Source of the DNA: Planctomycetota bacterium
Lineage (GTDB): Bacteria; Planctomycetota; UBA1135; UBA2386
NCBI GenBank assembly: GCA_016795295.1
Contig: JAEUHP010000217.1
Span: 1-40,853, forward strand
Reading direction: 5' to 3'
DNA: 40,853 nt
The notes under the pieces are model-generated. The model did no database searches. It was given only the letters and a program-made list of their open reading frames with translations, and was not told the origin of the DNA. How positions within the stretch are numbered: the stretch's first letter is position 1; every line of letters starts with the position of its first letter. Shown in pieces: positions 1 to 7,574 of this stretch. The translations under genes were made by a program, and so were the position numbers.

Positions 1-1
1 G

Positions 2-937
2 CCCGTCCAGCCGTGGCAGGATCCGCTGCCGCCGCTCGCCCACGCGCCGATCACCGCCGCCGACTCGGTGGCGCTGAAGCAGCAAGTCCTGGCTTCCGGC
101 CTGAGCACGGCGCAGCTCGTCTCGACCGCCTGGGCATCGGCTGCCTCGTTCCGCAGCTCGGACTTGCGCGGCGGCGCGAACGGCGCGCGGCTGCGCCTGG
201 CGCCGCAGAAGGACTGGACGGTGAACCAGCCCAAGGAACTCGCTGCGGTGCTGGCCGTGCTGGAACGCATCCAGCGCGACTTCAACCAGCGCGCCGGGGG
301 CTCGACGCACGTCTCGCTGGCCGACTTGATCGTGCTGGCTGGGGACGCAGCGATCGAGGCCGCGGCCCAGCGCGGTGGCATCGCAGTGCAGGTGCCGTTC
401 ACCCCGGGCCGCGTCGACGCGAGCCAGGCCCACACCGACGTGGCGTCGTTCGCCGTACTCGAACCGCAGGCCGACGGCTTCCGCAACTTCGCCAGCACCC
501 AGGGCACCAAGGTGGTCGAACAGTTGGTCGACCGGGCGCAGTTGCTGGCGCTGAGCGCGCCCGAAATGGCGGTCCTGGTGGCCGGGCTGCGCGTGCTCGG
601 CGCCAACACCGGCGGCAGCCCGCACGGGGTGTTCACCCAGCGGCCGGGCACGCTGAGCCCGGACTTCTTCGTGCACTTGCTCGACCAGAGCACCGTGTGG
701 CAGAAAGCAAACCGTGGTGACCACTACGAGGGCCGCGAGCGCAAGACCGGCGCCCTGCGCTGGACCGCGACCCCGGTCGACCTGGTGTTCGGCTCCAACT
801 CGCAGCTGCGCGCCATCGCCGAGGTCTACGCCAGCCAGGACGGTGCGGAGCCGTTCGTGCGGGACTTCGTCAAGGCGTGGCACAAGGTCATGCACCTCGA
901 TCGGTTCGACCTGCCGCGCGCAACGCGCGGCTCCTGA
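2..937 (+). CDS. katG: Catalase-peroxidase KatG, C-terminal part (5' end outside window)
   Basis: The reading frame is open from the first bases and ends at TGA 935-937, giving about 311 residues of a longer protein. The sequence is typical of the KatG C-terminal domain: a WQDPLPP segment, [30 protein letters not shown], then the conserved NQP and a late [10 protein letters not shown] block. KatG breaks down hydrogen peroxide (catalase and peroxidase activities) with a heme held in the N-terminal domain, which lies upstream of this window. The C-terminal domain lacks heme and supports the active-site structure of the first. The extreme C-terminus (DLPRATRGS) departs from the usual ending and is encoded by a hairpin-forming sequence. 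Confidence 0.95.
   Translation, partial: PVQPWQDPLPPLAHAPITAADSVALKQQVLASGLSTAQLVSTAWASAASFRSSDLRGGANGARLRLAPQKDWTVNQPKELAAVLAVLERIQRDFNQRAGGSTHVSLADLIVLAGDAAIEAAAQRGGIAVQVPFTPGRVDASQAHTDVASFAVLEPQADGFRNFASTQGTKVVEQLVDRAQLLALSAPEMAVLVAGLRVLGANTGGSPHGVFTQRPGTLSPDFFVHLLDQSTVWQKANRGDHYEGRERKTGALRWTATPVDLVFGSNSQLRAIAEVYASQDGAEPFVRDFVKAWHKVMHLDRFDLPRATRGS
913..931 (+). terminator. GC hairpin at the end of katG, possible terminator
   Basis: GCCGCGCG (913-920), loop CAA, then CGCGCGGC (924-931) form a perfect 8-bp stem. It lies inside the last codons of katG, just before the stop. No T-run follows, so it could be an unconventional terminator, an mRNA 3'-end stabiliser or chance in GC-rich DNA. Confidence 0.35.
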
Positions 938-1083
938 GCCCGCCACTGCGGCAGCGAGCTCGGCCTCTGGGGCGGCCGCGGCGACGCCGTCGGGCTCGGC
1001 AGACCGCCCCACCGGCCCGGACCGAACGCGGCCCCAGCGCGTGGTGCGGGCTTCTGCGCCGCGGTTCCGGCAGAATCCGGGGC

Positions 1084-1962
1084 ATGCATCCCTCCGACCA
1101 CGGCCTCGACCGCCGCACCCTGCTCGCCGCCGCCGCCGGCGCTTCCCTCAGCCGGTTCGGCCTTGGCCAGGACCCGCAACCCACCCCCACGACGCCGGCG
1201 AAGAAGCGCCTGCGCCAGTCGGTGTGCCGGTGGATCTACGGCAACATTCCACTCGAGGAGTTCTGTGCCAAGGTGGCCGCGATCGGCATCACCGGCATCG
1301 ATCTGCTCACCGCCAACGAATGGCAGGTGCCGAAGCGACACGGGCTCACCTGCTCGATGGCCTACGGGCCCAAGTCGATGCAGATCCACCATGGCCTGAA
1401 CCGCCTCGAACACCACGACGAGTTCGTCGCCGAAGCCGAGAAGCTGCTGCCGCGCATCGCTGCTGCCGGCATTCCGAACATGATCGTGTTCTCCGGCAAC
1501 CGCGGCGGCCAGGACGACGCGACGGGCATCGGCCACTGCGTCACCGGCCTGAAGCGCCTGGCGCCACTCGCCGAACAGGCCGGGGTGACCTTGTGCCTCG
1601 AGTACCTCAACTCGAAGGTCGACCACAAGGACTACGCGTTCGATCGCATGGCCTACGGTCTCGAGATCTGCAAGCAGGTCGGCAGCCCGCGCGTCAAGTT
1701 GCTCTACGACATCTACCACGCGCAGATCATGGAAGGCGACGTGATCCGCACCATCCAGCAACACCACCAGTGGATCGGCCACTACCACACCGGCGGGGTG
1801 CCCGGCCGCCGCGACATCGACGAGACCCAGGAACTCTACTACCCCGCGATCTGCCGCGCGATCCTGGCCACCGGCTACGAAGGCTTCGTGGCCCACGAAT
1901 ACCTGCCGAAGAGCGATCCGCTGGGCACGCTGGCGAAAGCCTTCGCCCTGTGCGACGTTTGA
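1084..1962 (+). CDS. Tat-exported sugar isomerase/epimerase-like TIM barrel (hydroxypyruvate isomerase family)
   Basis: A 292-residue protein whose N-terminus carries a twin-arginine motif (DRRTLLAAAAGAS, about residues 9-21), so it is probably exported folded by Tat. The rest is an AP-endonuclease-2/xylose-isomerase-like TIM barrel. It matches the hydroxypyruvate isomerase pattern: CLEYLNS (Glu173), LLYDIYHAQIMEGD (Asp209, His212), GHYHTGGVPGR (His233/His235) and AHEYLP (Glu272). These are the expected metal ligands and substrate-binding positions. Cytoplasmic Hyi interconverts hydroxypyruvate and tartronate semialdehyde; the substrate of an exported copy is unknown. I chose the ATG at 1084 because it places the Tat signal at the N-terminus, although the frame stays open upstream. 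It stands alone, followed 46 bp later by a small coiled-coil gene. Confidence 0.85.
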   Translation: MHPSDHGLDRRTLLAAAAGASLSRFGLGQDPQPTPTTPAKKRLRQSVCRWIYGNIPLEEFCAKVAAIGITGIDLLTANEWQVPKRHGLTCSMAYGPKSMQIHHGLNRLEHHDEFVAEAEKLLPRIAAAGIPNMIVFSGNRGGQDDATGIGHCVTGLKRLAPLAEQAGVTLCLEYLNSKVDHKDYAFDRMAYGLEICKQVGSPRVKLLYDIYHAQIMEGDVIRTIQQHHQWIGHYHTGGVPGRRDIDETQELYYPAICRAILATGYEGFVAHEYLPKSDPLGTLAKAFALCDV

Positions 1963-2008
1963 CAGCCGTGCCGCAACCGCCGATCCCGCAACCGCCGGTC
2001 TCGCCACC

Positions 2009-2272
2009 ATGAGCCAAGAACACGATCTCGAACGGCTGCGCAAGCAACTGCGCAAACGCCTGGAAGCCGCCACTGCCGACGTCCCGGTGCCGGCGGGCGA
2101 TCTGCGGGCCGTGCTCGACGAACTGGGCCGTCTGCAGCAGAGCAACGACCGCCTGCGTCGGCAGAACCGGCGCGTGCGCCTGAAGCTGCAGCGCGCCGGG
2201 CTGGCGGACGAAGCTGGCGCCGACGGAGACGCCGCCGATGTTGCCCCCCAGTCCACTCCCGGCGACGACTAG
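2009..2272 (+). CDS. Small coiled-coil protein of unknown function
   Basis: An 87-residue, highly charged protein. Residues about 5-70 are rich in Arg, Lys, Glu and Leu with a heptad-like spacing (LERLRKQLRKRLEAA ... LDELGRLQQSNDRLRRQ), which predicts a long alpha-helical coiled coil. An acidic Ala/Asp-rich tail follows. No signal peptide, membrane segment or known domain is visible. The stop codon TAG at 2270-2272 overlaps the convergent stop of the ABC permease on the other strand through a shared CTAG. The gene follows the TIM-barrel gene closely on the same strand. I do not recognise a family. Confidence 0.6.
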   Translation: MSQEHDLERLRKQLRKRLEAATADVPVPAGDLRAVLDELGRLQQSNDRLRRQNRRVRLKLQRAGLADEAGADGDAADVAPQSTPGDD

Positions 2273-3033
2273 CCCGACAGCCCGAAGCGCCGCCGCAGCC
2301 AGCGTTCGACCGGCGCGAACAGCGCCTGTTCGGCCAACAGGCCGATGCCCACGATCACCAGCATCACACCGAGCACCTGATCCATGGCGTGCAGTTCGCG
2401 CCCGTAGTGCAGCAGGTGGCCGAGACCGAAGCCGGTGAGGATGGTGACGAAGATCTCGGCGGCCATCAGCGAACGCCAAGCAAACGCCCAGCCCTGCTTC
2501 AAGCCTGCGACCACCGCCGGCAACGCCCCGGGCAGCAGCACGTGCAGCACGGTGTGCATGCCGCGGGAACCCATGGTGCGCGCCGCCCGCACCCAGATCG
2601 GCGGGACCGCACGCACCCCGTCCGCCGTGGCCAGCAGGATCGACCACGCGGTGCCCATCACCACCACGAACACCATCGCCGCCTCGGTCTGGCCGAACCA
2701 GAGCAGCGCCAGCGGCGCCCAGCAGACACTGGGCAACGTCTGCAGGCCGAGCGCCAGCACGCCCAGGGTGTCGCGCAGGAGCTGCGAACGTGCGCACAGG
2801 AAGCCGAGTGGCAGCCCGAACGCGAGCCCGGCGGCGTAACCGACCAGCAGTCGACGGCAAGTCACCAGCACCGCGTCGAGCAGGGTGCCGTCGACGCAGG
2901 CGGCGCCCAGATAGGCGAACACCGAAGACGGCGGCGGCAGCACCACCTGCGGCCACGCGCCACCGCGCGCCAGCGCTTCCCAGGCGACGAGCAGCAGCGT
3001 GAGAAACACCAAGAACGACGTCAGCCGACGCAT
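2269..3033 (-). CDS. ABC transporter permease, SsuC/TauC type
   Basis: A 254-residue inner-membrane permease of the BPD_transp_1 (binding-protein-dependent) family. It has about six hydrophobic segments and the cytoplasmic EAA loop (RAARTMGSRGMHTVLHVLLP region) that docks on the ATPase. Start: ATG at 3033, whose first base is also the last base of the TGA of the ATPase gene (TGATG), so the two are translationally coupled. It is the third gene of an SBP-ATPase-permease operon. Members of this family import sulfonates, taurine, nitrate, bicarbonate or pyrimidine precursors, and the substrate cannot be set from the sequence. The 3' end overlaps the convergent coiled-coil gene by 4 bp. Confidence 0.9.
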   Translation of the reverse strand: MRRLTSFLVFLTLLLVAWEALARGGAWPQVVLPPPSSVFAYLGAACVDGTLLDAVLVTCRRLLVGYAAGLAFGLPLGFLCARSQLLRDTLGVLALGLQTLPSVCWAPLALLWFGQTEAAMVFVVVMGTAWSILLATADGVRAVPPIWVRAARTMGSRGMHTVLHVLLPGALPAVVAGLKQGWAFAWRSLMAAEIFVTILTGFGLGHLLHYGRELHAMDQVLGVMLVIVGIGLLAEQALFAPVERWLRRRFGLSG

Positions 3034-3833
3034 CAACGCACCTCCGCGGTCGCACTGCCGGCGCGCAGCGCAGCGGTGATCTCGGTCGCCAGCGCGGCGA
3101 TGCCGACACCGTTGATGTCGCGGGGCCGCGGCAAATCGACGCGAAACTCGCTGTGGATGCGACCTGGACGAGGCGACATCACCACCACCCGGTCGCCGAG
3201 CACGCAGGCTTCGCGCACGTTGTGGGTGACGAACAACACGGTCTTGCGGCGCTTCCGGCAGATCGCCTGGAGATCGCCGTACAGCCGTTCGCGGGTCATC
3301 GCATCGAGCGCGGCGAACGGCTCGTCCATCAGCAGCACGCTCGGATTCGGCGCCAGGGCGCGGGCCAGAGCGACCCGCTGGCGCATGCCGCCCGAGAGTT
3401 CGTGCACGGCGGAGTCGGCGAACTGCGACAGGCCGACCAGTTCGAGGTAGTAGCGCGCCACTTCCTCGCGGGCCGCGGCGGACAAACCCGGTTTCAGTTC
3501 GAGGCCGAAGCGCACGTTGCCGAGCGCAGTGCGCCACGGGAACAGCGCGTGCTCTTGGAACATCACCATGCGATCGCGGCCCGGCCCTTGGATCGGTTGG
3601 CCATGCGCGTGCAGCTCGCCGCAGTCCGCCTGCTCGAGGCCGGCCACCAGCATCAGCAGCGTGGACTTGCCGCAGCCCGAAGCGCCCAACAAGCAGACGA
3701 ATTCGCCCTCGGCGACCTCGAGATCGATGCCGGCGAGCGCTTCGACCGGGCCATGGGCACCGCGAAAGGTCTTGCCGACGCCGCGGATCGACAAGTGGGC
3801 GGGAACGTCGCGCAGCTCGGCAGGATCGACCAT
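3033..3833 (-). CDS. ABC transporter ATPase, SsuB/TauB type
   Basis: A 266-residue nucleotide-binding protein with all ABC motifs: Walker A GASGCGKS (50-57), Q-loop VMFQEHALFPW, signature LSGGM (146-150), Walker B VLLMDEP (about 166-172) and the switch His204 (FVTHNVREA). The LFPW after the Q-loop and the DEPFAALDAMTR block are typical of the nitrate/sulfonate/taurine subfamily. It would energise import through the downstream permease. The start ATG at 3833 overlaps the stop of the upstream binding-protein gene (TGATG), and its own stop overlaps the permease start in the same way. Confidence 0.93.
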   Translation of the reverse strand: MVDPAELRDVPAHLSIRGVGKTFRGAHGPVEALAGIDLEVAEGEFVCLLGASGCGKSTLLMLVAGLEQADCGELHAHGQPIQGPGRDRMVMFQEHALFPWRTALGNVRFGLELKPGLSAAAREEVARYYLELVGLSQFADSAVHELSGGMRQRVALARALAPNPSVLLMDEPFAALDAMTRERLYGDLQAICRKRRKTVLFVTHNVREACVLGDRVVVMSPRPGRIHSEFRVDLPRPRDINGVGIAALATEITAALRAGSATAEVR

Positions 3834-4888
3834 CAGCGGGGTTGCTCCATGGGCTCGGGCAGGACCAGACGGTCGGGTTCGGGCGTCTGCCGCAACAGGC
3901 CGGCAGCGCGCGCGTCGACCAAGTAGCGAGCGAAGGTGCCGGCGTCGATGCGTTCGCCGAAGGACAACCGGCGCCAACACGAGGCCACCAGCTCGGCGGC
4001 GACCGGACGCCCGGTCAGGGTCTGCAGTTCCCGTGCCGCCAGTTCGCGGGCGCGCGGCGCTGCATCGCGGCAGATGCCGAGCAGTTCGCGGTGCGCCGCA
4101 CGCAGGGCCACGACGGCCTCCGGGTAGGCCGCGACGAACGCAGCCCGCGCCACCAGCAAAGTGGTCACGGCATGGGGCTCCTCGTGCAACACCACGCCAC
4201 CCCCTTCGCGCAGGAGGCGCGACACCCACGGTTCGACTGCCCACGCCGCGTCGAGCGTGCCCGCCTGGAACATCGCCAACTGGCTCGGCGCCTCGATCGG
4301 CACCACGCGCACATCCCCGCCGGTCAACGTGACCCGCAGGCCGAGCGACTGCAAGAACGCGCGGCAAGCGACGTCCTGGGTGTTGCCGAGCTGCGGCGTC
4401 GCCACCATGCGACCGCGCAACTGCGCGGGCTCGGTGATGCCTGCAGCGCGCCGCACCACCAGGGCCGAGCCTCCGGTCACTGCCGCGGCCAGCACGCGTA
4501 CTTCGTCGCCCTGGGTGCGCGCGTAGGCGTTGTAGGCAGGGCTCGGACCGACGTAGGTGGCGTCCAGGGCACCGGTCAGGATCGCCTCCATGGCACTGGG
4601 CCCGGCCTGGAACACCTGCCAAGTGACGGCGACTCCGGGGCCCAGGTGCCGTTCGAACACGCCCTCGCCGGCGCGCGACAGGGCATGGGCAACCAGACCC
4701 GGCGCGTGGGTCAGAGTCGGGAAGTGGCCGAGCCGGACGGCAGCCAGCGGCGGTGGCGGCCCGGGTGGCACTCGGGGCCCACCACAAGCGGCCATGGCGA
4801 CGCCGAACAGCCAGCCCACGGCCCGCGCGGTGCACTTTCGGCCGACCTGGGGGGGTTCGTTTGGCGGCAACACGGGAACGGATGGCAC
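3833..4888 (-). CDS. ABC transporter substrate-binding lipoprotein, SsuA/NMT1-like
   Basis: About 351 residues. The N-terminus has a short hydrophobic stretch ending in AMAACGG, a plausible lipobox with lipidated Cys, followed by a Pro-rich linker. The mature part has the hallmarks of the sulfonate/nitrate-type binding fold: a GHFPTLTHAPGLVAHAL opening, AGPSAMEAILTGALDATYVGPSPA, PQLGNTQDVACR and DAAWAVEPW. It captures the ligand and delivers it to the permease and ATPase encoded just downstream. The start used is GTG 4888; an internal GTG at 4873 and another GTG just before the hydrophobic stretch are alternatives. A GCGCC/GGCGC hairpin (4896-4910) sits immediately upstream of the start. The ligand is unknown. 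Confidence 0.85.
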   Translation of the reverse strand: MPSVPVLPPNEPPQVGRKCTARAVGWLFGVAMAACGGPRVPPGPPPPLAAVRLGHFPTLTHAPGLVAHALSRAGEGVFERHLGPGVAVTWQVFQAGPSAMEAILTGALDATYVGPSPAYNAYARTQGDEVRVLAAAVTGGSALVVRRAAGITEPAQLRGRMVATPQLGNTQDVACRAFLQSLGLRVTLTGGDVRVVPIEAPSQLAMFQAGTLDAAWAVEPWVSRLLREGGGVVLHEEPHAVTTLLVARAAFVAAYPEAVVALRAAHRELLGICRDAAPRARELAARELQTLTGRPVAAELVASCWRRLSFGERIDAGTFARYLVDARAAGLLRQTPEPDRLVLPEPMEQPR

Positions 4889-5057
4889 AGACTACGCGCC
4901 ACAGCGGCGCAAAGGCCTCCCATCGGCAGCCCAACCCGGGGGGGCTGAAGGGCGCAGGCGCCGGCCCTTGCGATGGCAGCAACGGTTCGGCTCACGTCTG
5001 CCCCAAACACCACCCCCGACTTGCTCCATTCTGAGACTCGGTGTCGGTTCAGGACAG

Positions 5058-5708
5058 TCAGCCGATCTGCACCGTGTGGTTCGCCAAAGTCGCAGCCAGA
5101 CCAGGATCGTGGGTGACCAACACCAGCGCCTGGCCCTGTTCGCGCAGCGAACGCAGCACGCCCACCACCGACGCAACACTGGCTGGATCGAGCGCACTGG
5201 TCGGCTCGTCGAGCAAGAGCGCCTGAGGTTCGGTGGCGAGTGCCCGCGCAATGGCCACGCGCTGCGCTTCCCCTCCCGAGAGACGCCCCGGCAGCCGGTC
5301 CGCGGCCGCGGCGAGCCCAACCTGCGCCAGCAGTGCGCGCGCGCGCGCCGCGGCCACGGCCTTCGGCACGCCGTGGACCACGTGGGGTGCCAGCGCCACG
5401 TTCGCCAGCACCGACAGGTGCGGAAACAACTGGAACCCCTGGAACACCATGCCGACCCGCCGCCGCAACAGCGCGGTCCGGCGCTGCCATTCGCGCTCCG
5501 GCAGGCCCGCGGGAATCTCCAGGTCGCCGCAGAAGACCACGCCCTGGTCGTGCCGTTCGAGCTGGTTGAGGAGCCGCAACAACGTGCTCTTGCCCGCACC
5601 CGAGGGCCCGACGATCGCCGTGATCGTGCCCGGAGCAGCCTCGAAATCGAGGTTGGAGAACAGCACCCGCGTGCCGCGCCGCACCCCGAGGCCACGCCCG
5701 CCGATCAT
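5058..5708 (-). CDS. Polar amino acid ABC transporter ATPase (GlnQ/HisP type)
   Basis: A 216-residue ATPase with Walker A GPSGAGKS (34-41), Q-loop MVFQGFQLFPHL, signature LSGGE (143-147), Walker B LLLDEP (164-169), the TSALDP D-loop and switch His200. FQGFQLFPHLSVLANV is characteristic of the polar amino acid uptake family. It is shorter than typical GlnQ (about 240 residues), ending shortly after the His switch with THDPGLAATLANHTVQIG, so the usual C-terminal extension is missing. The ATG at 5708 overlaps the TGA of the upstream binding-protein/permease gene (ATGA), so the two form one coupled operon and one transporter. Confidence 0.92.
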   Translation of the reverse strand: MIGGRGLGVRRGTRVLFSNLDFEAAPGTITAIVGPSGAGKSTLLRLLNQLERHDQGVVFCGDLEIPAGLPEREWQRRTALLRRRVGMVFQGFQLFPHLSVLANVALAPHVVHGVPKAVAAARARALLAQVGLAAAADRLPGRLSGGEAQRVAIARALATEPQALLLDEPTSALDPASVASVVGVLRSLREQGQALVLVTHDPGLAATLANHTVQIG

Positions 5709-7186
5709 GCGCGGTCCCTCTCGAGCCAGCGCTCGAACTGCCGCGCGAGCATCGCCAACGGCAGGCTCATCGCCAGGTAGAGGCCCGCCGTGAGCAAACC
5801 CAGGCCCAGGAAGTGCCCGGAGGCGTTGGCGAGCATTTGGTACTGCTTGGTCAGTTCGACCACCGTGATCACCATCACGATCGAGGAGTCCTTGAACAGC
5901 GCGATGAAATCGTTGGTGGTCGCCGGCAGGGACAGCCGCAAGGCCTGCGGCACCAGCACGTGCCGCAGAGCCTGGGCCGTCGACAGGCCGAGCGCTTGCG
6001 CCGCTTCCCGCTGGCCGCGGGGAATCGCCTGCAGCGCGCCACGGTAGATCTCGGCTTCGTAGGCAGAGTAGTTGAGGCCGAGGCCGAGCACGCCGGCGAC
6101 TTCTGCCGGCAGACGCAGACCCTCGACGTGGCCGAGGCCGTAGTAGAGCAGCAGCAACTGCACCAGCACCGGCGTGCCGCGCAGCGTCTCCACGTAGGCA
6201 ACGGCCGCCCAGCGCAGCGGCCGCGGACCGTGGAGCCGCAGCAGTGCCACCAGCAGGCCGAGCCCACTCGCCAGGGCGAACGCGAGCACCGAGATGCCGA
6301 GCGTGACCAGGGCACCGCGGCCGAGTGCTGCCGCACTGCCCCAGAAGTCGAACGGCGCCAGCGCGGGGGCGTCGTCGCGGTAGGCGTTCGCAACGGACGG
6401 AGCCACCAGCGTCGGTTGCAATTCGTCCCAGAGCTGCCAACGGCGGTAGATGCGTTCGAGCGAGCCATCGACCAACAGAGCGCCCAGTGCGTGGTCCAAC
6501 GCATCGCGAAGGGCAACGTCTCGGGCCCGCACTGCGATGCAGTAGTGGAAGGCACCGAACGGCGCCCCGACCTCGCGCAGCGTCGGAAACTGCGGATGCA
6601 GGGCACGGGCGATCGGCAGGTCGGCCAGCGAACCGGCGGTGCGGCCGCTGAGCACGTCGGCATACGCGGTGACGTTGCTCTCGTAGACGACCGGTTCGAA
6701 GCCCGGTTGCGCGGCGAGCCACAGGTGGCTGGCGGACTGGCCGAGCACGCCGAGCCGCTGGCCGCGCAGGTCGGCGAGTTCGCGGACCTCCGGGTGCGCC
6801 GGGCCGACCGACAACTGCAGGCGGAACAGGTAGTAGGGTCGCGAGAAGCGCACCTGCGCGCGGCGCGCAGCGGTCGGCTCGAAGCCGTTCAGGACCAGAT
6901 CGAAGTCGCCGCGATCCAGCGCGGGCACCAGGTTCTCGTAGGGCGCCTGCACACGCACCATGCGCACGCCGAGCTGCGCACCCAGGGCCGCGGCGAGTTC
7001 GACTTCGAACCCCTGGTCACCGCGTTCGGGCGCCGCCGGGTCCACGAACACGAACGGGGCGCCGCCTTCGGCATCCGCGCCCCACCGCAGTTCGCCGCGC
7101 GAAGCAGACGGCTCGGGCAGCGGGCTCTGGGCGCTGGCGAACGCCCCCATGCCGCACACCACGATCGACCGCAGGAGTCCGCGCAT
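5705..7186 (-). CDS. Fused substrate-binding protein and permease of a polar amino acid ABC importer
   Basis: A 493-residue protein joining two normally separate subunits. Residues 1-19 look like a signal peptide (MRGLLRSIVVCGMGAFASAQ). Residues about 33-252 form an SBP_bac_3 ligand-binding domain (FEVELAAALGAQLGV, DLVLNGFEPTAARRAQVRFSRPYY, LADLRGQRLGVL). Residues about 285-490 are a HisM/GlnP-type permease with about five membrane spans and the EAA loop (REAAQALGLSTAQALRHVLVPQALR). The binding domain is thus tethered on the outer face of its own permease, as in a few GlnPQ-type importers of Gram-positive bacteria. The ATG at 7186 was chosen because it begins the signal peptide; the frame stays open for 23 further codons upstream. 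It overlaps the ATPase gene by 4 bp. Confidence 0.9.
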   Translation of the reverse strand: MRGLLRSIVVCGMGAFASAQSPLPEPSASRGELRWGADAEGGAPFVFVDPAAPERGDQGFEVELAAALGAQLGVRMVRVQAPYENLVPALDRGDFDLVLNGFEPTAARRAQVRFSRPYYLFRLQLSVGPAHPEVRELADLRGQRLGVLGQSASHLWLAAQPGFEPVVYESNVTAYADVLSGRTAGSLADLPIARALHPQFPTLREVGAPFGAFHYCIAVRARDVALRDALDHALGALLVDGSLERIYRRWQLWDELQPTLVAPSVANAYRDDAPALAPFDFWGSAAALGRGALVTLGISVLAFALASGLGLLVALLRLHGPRPLRWAAVAYVETLRGTPVLVQLLLLYYGLGHVEGLRLPAEVAGVLGLGLNYSAYEAEIYRGALQAIPRGQREAAQALGLSTAQALRHVLVPQALRLSLPATTNDFIALFKDSSIVMVITVVELTKQYQMLANASGHFLGLGLLTAGLYLAMSLPLAMLARQFERWLERDRA

Positions 7187-7224
7187 GCTGCGGTTCGTAT
7201 CGGCACTCGGGAGCGGCACAAGCC

Positions 7225-7557
7225 GCAGCCAGGATTTCTCTCGTACATGCGGCACGTCAAAAAGACCCCACCCGAGGACCTACGCATGGCCATCGACCAC
7301 CACCTGCCCAAGGCACGCGGCCCCCTCAGGACCGCAGGCGAACAGTTGCTCGAAATGGACGTGTCGAAGGGCATGTCGAAGGGCGTGTCGAGGGGCGCGG
7401 GGCAACCCTGACTCGCCAGCTCCGACGTCGCTTCGGGTCGCTGCCCGAGCCCCTCGAAGCCCGACTTCGCACCGCCTCCCCCCAACAGCTCGAACTCTGG
7501 ACCGACCGCATGCTCGACGCTCGGAGCCTCGACGAAGTGTTCGCCACCGCCGACTGA
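7225..7557 (+). pseudogene. Remnant of an Rpn/DUF4351 nuclease-transposase (5'-truncated, frameshifted)
   Basis: Two frames together read as the C-terminal part of the Rpn/Transposase_31 family with its DUF4351 tail. Up to about 7399 the frame reads GFLSYMRHVKKTPPEDLRMA, then a helix, then the repeat-like linker MDVSKGMSKGVSRGAG. It then runs into TGA at 7409-7411. From 7399 the -1 frame continues with ATLTRQLRRRFGSLPEPLEA and ends with LDARSLDEVFATAD and TGA at 7555-7557. One base lost or gained in the GCGCGGGG tract near 7397-7402 would rejoin them. The catalytic PD-(D/E)XK part that should lie upstream is absent. The remnant sits head-to-head with the amino acid importer operon and occupies its upstream region. 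Confidence 0.72.
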
Positions 7558-7574
7558 TTCGCAGCGCCGCCGGA

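Noticed and set aside
4896..4910. Hairpin GCGCC/GGCGC before the binding-protein start as a riboswitch
   Set aside because: It is only a 5-bp stem with no known aptamer core; chance is likely in such GC-rich DNA.
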